From Eubacterium sp. (lineage in GTDB: Bacteria > Bacillota > Clostridia > Lachnospirales > Lachnospiraceae), in NCBI GenBank assembly GCA_017420535.1, contig JAFOIV010000083.1, positions 1 through 49,264 on the forward strand: a DNA stretch of 49,264 nucleotides. The letters are read 5' to 3'. A model generated the notes under the pieces. That model was given only the letters and a program-made list of their open reading frames with translations, ran no database searches and was not told where the DNA came from. Within the stretch, counting starts at the first letter, position 1; each line of letters opens with the position of its first letter. Below are positions 1 to 7,830 of the stretch, piece after piece. Made by a program: the position numbers and the translations under genes.

Positions 1-1
1 A

Positions 2-2929
2 GATAATTCAGGAAAATTAAAAATAGGTTTTCAGACAGATGAAAAAGGAAATACTTTTTATCTAAATCCTAAGATTGAAACAGGAGTATTTAGTGATGAT
101 AGTGGTAAAAGATATGTTGCAGATCTTAATGGATATGTAGTATCTGGTAAAGGCTTAAAAGAAGTTCAAATAAGTGATAGAGAAAAAGAATACTATTATC
201 TTAATGAGGATGGAAGTCTTTATTATGGTTGGATAAATATAGATGGATATGATTTTTATTTTAAAGACGAGATGGCTCGTAATGGTGTAGGTTATTGGGA
301 TGTGGATTATGATTTTGAAAATCATAAACAATATTACTATTATAAATGTTTTGATGAAAAGGGACATATAGTTAAAGATGCATATGTAGCTTATCATCCA
401 AATTATGCAAATAATAAAAATGAATTATCTATCATAGGCAAAGATGGATATTGCTTAGATGGATGGTTTGAATATAAGGGAAATAAGTATTTTAGCAATG
501 ATGGAGCGGTTATTTCTAACAGAGTAGTTAGAATAACTGATGATGGACGGCTGTATTATTTTTGGGATACTAATACTTCTGAGGGTACGAAATATTATTT
601 CAGACCAGATGGATCGTTAAATAAAGGGTGGTATAAAGGTTATTATTCTGACTCTAACGGAATATTACAAAAAGATGGTTGGACTACAATTGATGGTACA
701 AAGTATTACTTTGAAAATGGAAAGGTATTAAGTAATGACACCTATTATTTTGATGAAAATGATAAGAAGGTTAATAAATATGACTCTTATAAATATAAAT
801 ACGCTTTTGACTCAGAAGGTAAAATCGCGAATGGTTGGGTAAAGCATTCAGATTATATTCAATATTTTGTTGATGGACAGGAATATACAGGCTGGATCAC
901 TGAAGAAAATAATAAATATTATATTTCTAATTCAATCATGATTCGCAATCATGAAAAGTATATAGATGGCGTTTATTATTATTTTAATGAAGATGGTAAG
1001 GCCGCTAAGGGATGGATTAAAGATAATGTTCATGAAATCTGGTATTATCTTGATGAAGACTTTAAAGGACATAACGGATGGATTGGAGATTATTACATTT
1101 ATAATGGTAAAATGTTAACTGATATAGTTATCTATAAACACAAAACAAATGATGGAACAATTACTTATTCATTTTCAGAATCCAATGCAGTAGCTGCATA
1201 TGTTCTGGGAAAAAATGGTAAAATTATTAAAGGAAAAGGTGTAATAAATAGATATAATTCGGGCGTAGGAATACCTGTATTGACAGATAGTAAAACAGGA
1301 ATTGCATATCAGGGAAAATGGGTTAAAGAAAATGGAAAATGGTATTGCTATTACTATGGAGTAAAATTAATGTCTTTCCTAAATAATGACAATTATTTTC
1401 AAGAAAGAATAAATGGTAAGTTATATATCTTTAATAAGGATGGATCATTAGCTACAGGGTGGATTAAATATGAGGATGTTATTTATGAAGCAATTGAAAA
1501 TGGTGGAGGTGGCTATATTATCAAGGAAGATACTCGTCGTTATTATAGCAGTTCTTGGTATTATGCAGATGCCAATGGAAACCTTAAGAATGGATGGCTT
1601 AAATACAATGGTGCCTGGTATTATTTTTATAATGGGATGATGATGGTTAATTCTTATGTAAGTGATGATCTTAAATGGTATGCTGGTGCAGATGGAAAAT
1701 GCTATGTGATCAATGCAATTAAGAATAAAAAAGGTACTGGTTGGACTAAAGTCGATGGTAAATGGTATTACACTGTAAATGGTAATTTAATCAGGAATGA
1801 AGTTAGATCAATCAATGGAAAAAAATATTATTTTCGACCAGATGGTTCAATGAATATTGGATGGTATCATAATGTAACGAGCCGCGGAAATCATGGATGG
1901 TATTATTCAGATTCAAATGGTGTAATTCATCCGGATGGATGGATCACATCTGGTGGAGCAAAGTATTATCTGGAAAATGGACATACTTTATGTAATGGAA
2001 CATATTACTTTGATAAGAATAATAAGAGAGTTGAAAAAACTTCAGATTATAAAACAAAGTACTATTTTGATTCCAAAGGCCGAGTTGCAAATGGTTGGGT
2101 TAATAACAAAGATTGGTTTTATTACAAAAATGGCCAGAAATTCACTGGTTGGGTAAAATCTGGAAATGATTATTATTATTTTAACAACTCAGAAATGATT
2201 AAATCTAGTGTTAATTATGAAATAAATGGAGTTAAGTACGGCTTTAAACCTGATGGTAAAATGGCTAAAGGCTGGTATAAACATAATTCTAGTTGGTACT
2301 ATTATGATAATAATGGCAGTCCATATACTGGATGGCAGGGAGATTATTTCATTGAAGATGGAATAATGAAGACTTGGAGTCCTATTTTTAAAGTTAAAAA
2401 CCTTGATGGAATCATATCATATAAAACTTCATATAACTCTTTTGAAGATACGGTAATTGCCGCTTATTATTTAGGTGCTGATGGTAAAATCATTAAAGGT
2501 AAAAAAATAAATAATACTGGATATACGATCAACTATATATTAACGGATGAAAAAACTGGATTAGTAGATGAAGTAAAATGGGTTAAAGAAAGTGGCAAGT
2601 GGTATTGCTATAGATGGGGGCTTAGCTGGGATAATACATATGATAAGAAAAAATATATTATAGACATTGATGATAAAGAATATGGATTTAATGCAGATGG
2701 CTCTTTAGCTTCAGGTTGGTTTACAGATCGTAGTGGAAATAGATGTTATGCTAAATCAAATGTAAATCCTGAGAAGGAAACCAATTTATATACAGGATGG
2801 ATTACTGAAAATGGTGATAAATATTACATTTTAGAAGGTCGTCTGCTTCTTAATGATTATGTACCATATTCAAATGGATGGTATGCAGGAGAAGACGGAA
2901 AATGTAGGTTTATTGATTTTTCCCAATAA
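2..2929 (+). CDS. Large cell-wall-binding repeat protein, 5' partial
   Basis: The reading frame is open to the left window edge, so the start and any signal peptide lie outside; 975 residues are visible. The whole visible part consists of about 20-residue aromatic and glycine-rich repeats of the choline/glucan-binding type (GW..., KYYF..DG, WYYY..NG). Such repeats anchor surface proteins to cell-wall polymers. No catalytic domain is visible, so any enzymatic part must lie upstream. Two long units of about 370 residues, beginning at the KYYFRPDGS motifs (nt 590 and nt 1823) and ending at the WYAG-DGKC motifs (about nt 1715 and nt 2926), align along their length. This shows an old internal tandem duplication. 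Composition is more AT-rich than the housekeeping genes. A hairpin terminator follows directly. The first internal Met (nt 272) is not a credible start because the repeats continue upstream of it. Ligand and function are unknown. Confidence 0.85.
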   Translation, partial: DNSGKLKIGFQTDEKGNTFYLNPKIETGVFSDDSGKRYVADLNGYVVSGKGLKEVQISDREKEYYYLNEDGSLYYGWINIDGYDFYFKDEMARNGVGYWDVDYDFENHKQYYYYKCFDEKGHIVKDAYVAYHPNYANNKNELSIIGKDGYCLDGWFEYKGNKYFSNDGAVISNRVVRITDDGRLYYFWDTNTSEGTKYYFRPDGSLNKGWYKGYYSDSNGILQKDGWTTIDGTKYYFENGKVLSNDTYYFDENDKKVNKYDSYKYKYAFDSEGKIANGWVKHSDYIQYFVDGQEYTGWITEENNKYYISNSIMIRNHEKYIDGVYYYFNEDGKAAKGWIKDNVHEIWYYLDEDFKGHNGWIGDYYIYNGKMLTDIVIYKHKTNDGTITYSFSESNAVAAYVLGKNGKIIKGKGVINRYNSGVGIPVLTDSKTGIAYQGKWVKENGKWYCYYYGVKLMSFLNNDNYFQERINGKLYIFNKDGSLATGWIKYEDVIYEAIENGGGGYIIKEDTRRYYSSSWYYADANGNLKNGWLKYNGAWYYFYNGMMMVNSYVSDDLKWYAGADGKCYVINAIKNKKGTGWTKVDGKWYYTVNGNLIRNEVRSINGKKYYFRPDGSMNIGWYHNVTSRGNHGWYYSDSNGVIHPDGWITSGGAKYYLENGHTLCNGTYYFDKNNKRVEKTSDYKTKYYFDSKGRVANGWVNNKDWFYYKNGQKFTGWVKSGNDYYYFNNSEMIKSSVNYEINGVKYGFKPDGKMAKGWYKHNSSWYYYDNNGSPYTGWQGDYFIEDGIMKTWSPIFKVKNLDGIISYKTSYNSFEDTVIAAYYLGADGKIIKGKKINNTGYTINYILTDEKTGLVDEVKWVKESGKWYCYRWGLSWDNTYDKKKYIIDIDDKEYGFNADGSLASGWFTDRSGNRCYAKSNVNPEKETNLYTGWITENGDKYYILEGRLLLNDYVPYSNGWYAGEDGKCRFIDFSQ

Positions 2930-2946
2930 TCAATTTTATAAGTTAT

Positions 2947-2976
2947 AAGTGGGCCATAACATGGCCCACTTTTATT
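2947..2976 (+). terminator. Rho-independent terminator
   Basis: A perfect 11-bp stem (AAGTGGGCCAT pairing with ATGGCCCACTT) with a 3-nt loop is followed by TTTATT, 17 bases after the stop codon of the repeat protein. It separates that gene from the next one, which begins with its own strong ribosome binding site. Confidence 0.85.
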
Positions 2977-2993
2977 AAAGGAGGTTATCTCAT

Positions 2994-4382
2994 ATGGATA
3001 AGAAAAAGAAGACTCATTTACTTATACTGACAGTGATTATATTTTTTCTGATAGGAACATTGTATCGACAGATAGGAATATCAGATGTTTTGGCTGATGA
3101 TCATAATCATGATTGGAAAGTCGAGTGGAACTGGGTAAGTGATAAAGACGAAAAGTATACTTCAGCTAAGGCATTAATGACATGTTCTGAATGTAATGAA
3201 AAGAAAGAAATTGAGGCAGAAATTTCTATCGAAGAAGATGATGAGAATATAATATATACAGCTAAGATTCAATTATCTGAAGGGGAATATACAGATAAAA
3301 AAATAGTTAAAAAGAAATCAAAACTTCCAGTAGGGTGGAATAAGATTGCAGGAAAATGGTATTATGTCGATTCTGACCAGAGTTATCATAAGGGCTGGAA
3401 AAAAATAAATTCAAAATGGTATTACCTTGATAATTCAACAGGTGAGATGAAAACAGGATGGGTAAAGGATCAAGGTAACTGGTATTTTATGAATAAATCA
3501 GGAGTGATGCAGAAAGGCTGGCTTTCCAATAATGGAAAATGGTATTATATGGCAAATTCTGGAAAGGCATCAACAGGTTGGCATCAAATTGGAGGTAAAT
3601 GGTATTACTTTGATAAAACAACATGTGCGATGAAAACAGGTTGGGTATTTGATTCAAATAAATGGTATTATTTTAAATCTTCCGGAGAAATGCTTAAAGG
3701 CGGATGGCAATTTATTGGTGGAAAGTGGTACTATTTGTCAGTTCATGGAGACATGCAGACCGGTTGGTTGAAATATAATAATGACTGGTATTGTTTGGAT
3801 ACTAATGGAGAGATGTTACGCAACACAGTAGTAGATGACTATTTTCTTAATGAAAGTGGAAAATGGGTGAATATATCTATGGCTGAAGCTACAGGCATTT
3901 ATTCGTTAAAACTGCGGTTTGCAGACGGAGAAGTTGTAAATGTAACGGGAATAGATTTAAAGAAGGCGTCTTATCATCATTATTATGATAATGAGACTGT
4001 TCCACAGGCAATAGTTGCTGATGCTATATGTAAATACTATGCTGATTTAATAATGGCAGAACCTTCATTAAAAACAGATAAGGATAAAGTTGCTACTGCT
4101 GCATCTGTATCAGCTTCATTTTGCAGAGAATGTGCATATGGTCAAGATTCAGAGAGACATTACAGATCGCCTTATGGAGTATATGTCGGTAAAGTTTTTA
4201 CATGCGCTGGAGCAACCAGAGCCTTGGGTAGAATTTTAGATTATATGGGATATAGCTGGACTCATGCTAATGAAAATGAGTATAAGCATCAGTGGTGCAT
4301 TTTGAAAATGGATGGTAAGACAGGTTATGCCGATGGACAGGGATATTACGTTGGCTATGGTAAACACCCAGAAGATAAGTAA
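2994..4382 (+). CDS. Secreted transglutaminase-like protein with cell-wall-binding repeats
   Basis: The 462-residue product starts 9 bases after a strong AAAGGAGG site. Residues 1-34 form a signal peptide (KKKK, hydrophobic 8-25, VLADD). Residues 35-110 are a small acidic domain with a CSEC pair. Residues 111-290 contain about eight cell-wall-binding repeats (GW at 114, 134, 155, 175, 195, 216, 237, 257). The C-terminal 170 residues look like a transglutaminase/cysteine protease-like fold: Cys404 in FTCAGATRAL, His432 in KHQWCIL and Asp447 in GYADGQ are spaced like a Cys-His-Asp triad. The enzyme would act outside the cell, attached to the wall, cutting or cross-linking protein or peptidoglycan; the substrate cannot be told from sequence. 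The repeat type is the same as in the upstream giant protein, so both probably bind the same wall polymer. Confidence 0.75.
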   Translation: MDKKKKTHLLILTVIIFFLIGTLYRQIGISDVLADDHNHDWKVEWNWVSDKDEKYTSAKALMTCSECNEKKEIEAEISIEEDDENIIYTAKIQLSEGEYTDKKIVKKKSKLPVGWNKIAGKWYYVDSDQSYHKGWKKINSKWYYLDNSTGEMKTGWVKDQGNWYFMNKSGVMQKGWLSNNGKWYYMANSGKASTGWHQIGGKWYYFDKTTCAMKTGWVFDSNKWYYFKSSGEMLKGGWQFIGGKWYYLSVHGDMQTGWLKYNNDWYCLDTNGEMLRNTVVDDYFLNESGKWVNISMAEATGIYSLKLRFADGEVVNVTGIDLKKASYHHYYDNETVPQAIVADAICKYYADLIMAEPSLKTDKDKVATAASVSASFCRECAYGQDSERHYRSPYGVYVGKVFTCAGATRALGRILDYMGYSWTHANENEYKHQWCILKMDGKTGYADGQGYYVGYGKHPEDK

Positions 4383-4435
4383 AATCTGTTAACGTCGAGG
4401 TTCAAAGAAAAAATATCATAAAGAAGGCAATCCTA

Positions 4436-4524
4436 GCCAAAATATAATAAAGACACGAAAGAATCCCTCCAAAGGGCATGTTTAGCCCGCTGGAGGGATT
4501 GCTTGAGCGTCTATTTATTTTGGC
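4436..4524. repeat. Dispersed ~90-bp palindromic element, copy A
   Basis: A long imperfect hairpin begins with GCCAAAATA and ends with TATTTTGGC, with inner stem AATCCCTCCA/TGGAGGGATT and a loop containing AAAGGGCATGTTTAGCCCGC. A second copy in inverted orientation lies at 32880-32970 with the loop almost unchanged and compensatory stem changes. This copy sits between the convergent transglutaminase-like gene and the ABC-2 permease gene and may also act as a bidirectional terminator. No protein is encoded. Confidence 0.8.
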
Positions 4525-4549
4525 GTCCGTTCGCCGTTATTTTGGTATT

Positions 4550-5584
4550 CTACAGATAACTTGTGAGGAAGAATCGTGATATCACCTGTAGCAATGCATT
4601 ATATTTACTCATATCAAAGAACACATTTCCGAATATAAGTGTAGCCACAAGTATCAGTGGCAGTACCTTTTCAAAAACTCCGCTTTTTCTAAATATAAAG
4701 CTGAATAAAAATGCTACAGCCCATGTAGCAATTCCATATAAAACCATTGTTCCTAAAGTGCTTAAAGCCTTTGATGGATCTGAGATAACAAGGGTTATAT
4801 AAGCCACAAGAGTTACCGGAAGAATAGTTGAGATGATATGTATCATTCTGAGTGTCAGGTTTTCTTTTGTAGTAAGCCTTAGATAAAGTCCTTTTTCCTT
4901 ATCATAAAGATAGGACAGAACTCCAAGCAGACCTGCAGCAAGAATGATAAATCCGGCAATCTTTCTGATAGGGAGAGCAGTTGGCTGGATGGAATTAAGA
5001 GTATTATATTTTCCGCCAGACATATCCTCTACAGTAAAGATGCTATCAGATTCTTTATATTCTTTAAAAAATCTATCAGTGAGAGTGTTAAGCTCTTCTT
5101 TATTGATATTATCAAATTCCTCGAAGCTATCCATTTTATATTTAAGGATCTTTAAAGCTCCGTAATCAAAGAAGGTGCTGAAAACTTCCTCTTTTGCAAG
5201 ACTTTGAAGCTCTGGAACTGCGGTTCTATATAAAATGATAGGCTTTAGAGTTTTCATATCACAGCAGCTGTCCATAAATCCCTCAGGAATGTAAAATCCC
5301 ATTTCAGCTTTCTTTGAAGCGATGTCATCATAGATTTGATCTAAGGAGGAAGCTTTATAAAAAACAAATATGGAATTACGACTAAGAAGATCATCCACCA
5401 TTTTTTCAGCTTCCTGAGAGGTGTCATCTGAATAAATGACTACAGGGATGTATTCACTTTTTTCTTCTGCCGGAAGATTTTTATATATAATAAGTACTGC
5501 TATTAAGATAAGCAGCATAATGATATTTAAAGGCTGTTTAATAGAGCGCTTTAACATCACTTTTAATCTGTTTAATGTAAGCAT
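4550..5584 (-). CDS. ABC-2 type transporter permease subunit (second permease of the operon)
   Basis: The 344-residue protein has a basic N-terminus and one membrane segment (about residues 18-36). A roughly 170-residue extracytoplasmic part follows (VVIYSDDTSQEAE...), then about five closely spaced membrane helices from about residue 208. This is the layout of ABC-2 export permeases such as YhgE/DrrB/YhaP relatives. It is preceded by AAAGGAGA and lies 9 bases after the other permease, so the two are probably made together as a heterodimer served by the ATPase upstream. The exported substrate is unknown. It ends convergently with the surface-protein gene, with a palindromic element between them. 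Confidence 0.75.
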   Translation of the reverse strand: MLTLNRLKVMLKRSIKQPLNIIMLLILIAVLIIYKNLPAEEKSEYIPVVIYSDDTSQEAEKMVDDLLSRNSIFVFYKASSLDQIYDDIASKKAEMGFYIPEGFMDSCCDMKTLKPIILYRTAVPELQSLAKEEVFSTFFDYGALKILKYKMDSFEEFDNINKEELNTLTDRFFKEYKESDSIFTVEDMSGGKYNTLNSIQPTALPIRKIAGFIILAAGLLGVLSYLYDKEKGLYLRLTTKENLTLRMIHIISTILPVTLVAYITLVISDPSKALSTLGTMVLYGIATWAVAFLFSFIFRKSGVFEKVLPLILVATLIFGNVFFDMSKYNALLQVISRFFLTSYL

Positions 5585-5593
5585 AATTCTCCT

Positions 5594-6694
5594 TTAGAAC
5601 ATTGAAGTAAGTACAAACTGAATAAGATGATAAAATGGATTATATGTTGCAAAATTCTTCATAAACCCTGGTAGGAGCGCCATAGGGATAAGTCCTCCGG
5701 AAATATACATTATAAGAATAACGCCAATAAATAAAGCAAGACAGGCATAGGTTTTGTTCTTTATAAATGTAAAACAAAGACCGATTAAAGTACTTACTAA
5801 AAGTGAGATAGGTATCATAGCAAGAAATGATACAGCTTTTGGTTTTATTCCTCCAATGAAAAATGCAGCCAGTATTATTAAAGCTGATACATAGATAGGT
5901 ATAGTGGTTGCAAGTATCTCGCTGATAACTACAGGACATTTCTTAAGCCCCATGGCATTCTGCCTTAACATATAGGAAGTATTCTTTGATTTATAAAAAC
6001 TTCCCAAAGAAAAGCATGTAAAGAATAGTATCAGCAGAAGATAGGCAGCAGCCATATTTTGTTGAAGAGAAAAGCGGGATAGGGATTCGAAGATCCTTTC
6101 TTCAAATGCATTTTCTCTTGAAAGAACATATTTAAAATTATTTGTATCTACTTCCACATAGTGTTCTGATGCAATTTCAGGATCTACTCCATAGAGATTC
6201 TGGATATCTCCAAGAGTATATACAGAAGCCTGGGCTGTACCAAGTACATTGGAAAGGCTGATGATAAGGTCATTTACAATATGCTCATCCAAAGTGTCAT
6301 TATTCTTAAAGATGATCTTCACATCAAGATTTTCTCCCGTTAAGACGCTGTTTACAAAGCCTTCAGGTATATCTATAAATACTAAAGCTTCGTTATTTTT
6401 AAGCAGTTCTTTACCTTCCTCTTCAGAGGAGACATTTATTATATTTACTGACTCCTGAAAACTTTCCATATTTTCCACAAATGAAAGACCGAGAGAGTTA
6501 TATCTTGAGTCATCCGGAAGATATAAGGCTACATTTACGTTGTCGTAACCTGCGCCAGAAAAGAAAAGCTTACTGCCATAGATCACAACTGTAGATGTAA
6601 CAAGAAGAAAGAGCAGAGTATATAGACATATCTTTGGTGTGATCTTAATACTTCTCTTTATATTTAAAATAAGTGTTCTTAAAAACTGTGACAT
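5594..6694 (-). CDS. ABC-2 type transporter permease subunit (first permease of the operon)
   Basis: The chosen start (MSQFLRTLILNIKRS) follows AAGGAA, two bases after the ATPase stop, and gives 366 residues. A longer frame 33 codons upstream would run into the ATPase gene and adds a non-conserved basic stretch. Architecture matches the neighbouring permease: one N-terminal membrane helix, a large extracytoplasmic domain (about residues 40-220, beginning YLPDDSRYNSLG), and five or six C-terminal helices. It probably pairs with the downstream permease. Substrate is unknown; lipid, peptide or drug export are all possible for this family. Confidence 0.75.
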   Translation of the reverse strand: MSQFLRTLILNIKRSIKITPKICLYTLLFLLVTSTVVIYGSKLFFSGAGYDNVNVALYLPDDSRYNSLGLSFVENMESFQESVNIINVSSEEEGKELLKNNEALVFIDIPEGFVNSVLTGENLDVKIIFKNNDTLDEHIVNDLIISLSNVLGTAQASVYTLGDIQNLYGVDPEIASEHYVEVDTNNFKYVLSRENAFEERIFESLSRFSLQQNMAAAYLLLILFFTCFSLGSFYKSKNTSYMLRQNAMGLKKCPVVISEILATTIPIYVSALIILAAFFIGGIKPKAVSFLAMIPISLLVSTLIGLCFTFIKNKTYACLALFIGVILIMYISGGLIPMALLPGFMKNFATYNPFYHLIQFVLTSMF

Positions 6695-6696
6695 AA

Positions 6697-7371
6697 TTAA
6701 TTCCTTAAAAGATCTATTAATGAGTCGTAGGACTGAGAGATATTTCTGATATCTGTCATAGTGCCGTTTTTTAATAGATAAATGGTGCTGCAAAGATCAA
6801 AGATCTTTTCTTCGTGAGATGCGATTATTACCATTCCCTTTGCTTTGGCAAAATTAGAGAGAAACAGGGAGATATCTTTCTTTGCCACCAGGTCAAGAGC
6901 GGCAAAGGGCTCATCTAAAAGAAGGACCCTTGGATCATTTATAAGGACTGATAAAATTGAAAGACGCTTCTTCATGCCGCCGGACATGGCCTTGATAGGG
7001 GTATCGATAAATGATGCAACACCAAGACTTGAATATGGCTGACGGTTCATCTTTTCCATAATTTCAGCTTTTGAAAGCTTTGTCCAAAGACGTAAGTTAT
7101 CTATGGCAGATAATTCTTCAATAAGTGGATTCTCCTGAGTTACTAAACCGAAGTTTTTTCTATAATCAGGAGAAGTGCTGTTAATGTCATTTAATGTGAT
7201 CTCTCCGGAATCAGGCTTTTTAATACCTGCAATGGTATGAAGGAGAGTGGATTTACCAGAACCATTTAAACCTAAAAGACCGATGATATTTCCGTATTCT
7301 GCATTAAGATATACATTGCTTAGAACGGTTTTTTTCTTATATGAAAGGGTGAGATCCGTGCATTTAAGCAT
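6697..7371 (-). CDS. ABC transporter ATP-binding protein (ABC-2 exporter)
   Basis: The 224-residue nucleotide-binding subunit has Walker A GLNGSGKST (about residues 34-42), signature MSGGMKKRLSIL, Walker B VLLLDEPFAALD and H-loop ASHEEK. The start MLKCTDLTLSYKKK is chosen because GAGGAGG lies about 9 bases before it. The frame extends 14 codons further upstream, but that adds a hydrophobic stretch with no ribosome binding site. It overlaps the end of the small upstream gene by 8 bases and ends two bases before the first permease, so the four genes form one operon. It powers the two ABC-2 permeases at the inner face of the membrane. Confidence 0.85.
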   Translation of the reverse strand: MLKCTDLTLSYKKKTVLSNVYLNAEYGNIIGLLGLNGSGKSTLLHTIAGIKKPDSGEITLNDINSTSPDYRKNFGLVTQENPLIEELSAIDNLRLWTKLSKAEIMEKMNRQPYSSLGVASFIDTPIKAMSGGMKKRLSILSVLINDPRVLLLDEPFAALDLVAKKDISLFLSNFAKAKGMVIIASHEEKIFDLCSTIYLLKNGTMTDIRNISQSYDSLIDLLRN

Positions 7372-7645
7372 AAAAATGGTCCTCCTCAATAACCTGAAAA
7401 TCAAGATAATCAAAATCGATACTTTCTACAAAAGAATCCTTGGTAAAGCGTGTCCTTGAATGCTTTATAAAATCTTTCTTATTGATATCAAGCCACTGAG
7501 GAACTGCCAGATCAAATTCGCGGCAGCAGTCTTCAAGTGCTTTATAAACCTTATGGGTTCTGGTCATTGCTTTATCATCTATTATGATAACGGTATCCCG
7601 CAGTAAATGATTTTCTTTAATTATCTTGGCCCAAACTCTGAACAT
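7364..7645 (-). CDS. Small conserved protein of unknown function, first gene of the exporter operon
   Basis: This is a 93-residue soluble protein beginning MFRVWAKIIKENHLLRDTV, with no signal peptide or membrane helix. It has an AGGGAGA ribosome binding site and overlaps the ATPase start by 8 bases, so it is translated with the exporter. I recognise the general pattern (MFR-W-KI...DTRTHKV..ALE..C..FDL..P.WL) from small uncharacterised Lachnospiraceae proteins, but no function is established. The overlap with the ABC-2 ATPase suggests a link to the exporter; that is inference. Confidence 0.7.
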   Translation of the reverse strand: MFRVWAKIIKENHLLRDTVIIIDDKAMTRTHKVYKALEDCCREFDLAVPQWLDINKKDFIKHSRTRFTKDSFVESIDFDYLDFQVIEEDHFYA

Positions 7646-7688
7646 GTAAATCTCCCTAAAAAAATATCTGTTTTTTTTAATTTGTGTT

Positions 7689-7716
7689 ATTATATCAAAT
7701 ATGGGGTTAATGTAAA
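7689..7716 (-). promoter_or_regulatory. Candidate sigma-A promoter for the exporter operon
   Basis: Reading the minus strand, TTTACA (7716-7711), a 16-bp spacer and TATAAT (7694-7689) lie about 44 bases before the start codon of the small first gene. The -35 differs from TTGACA at one position. It faces away from htrA, so the intergenic region is divergent. Confidence 0.55.
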
Positions 7717-7830
7717 ATTATAATCCCCCTAATATATCGAATGTTCAACAAATCAAAACAAGTATAACACAATTAAGTCACAATTGATTGCTAAATTTAT
7801 TCGATGTATTCTAAGAAAGGAGCGATCATC

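Noticed and set aside
1-2929. Possible CRISPR or DNA-level repeat array
   Set aside because: The periodicity is of protein repeats with diverged DNA, no constant spacer length and an uninterrupted reading frame.
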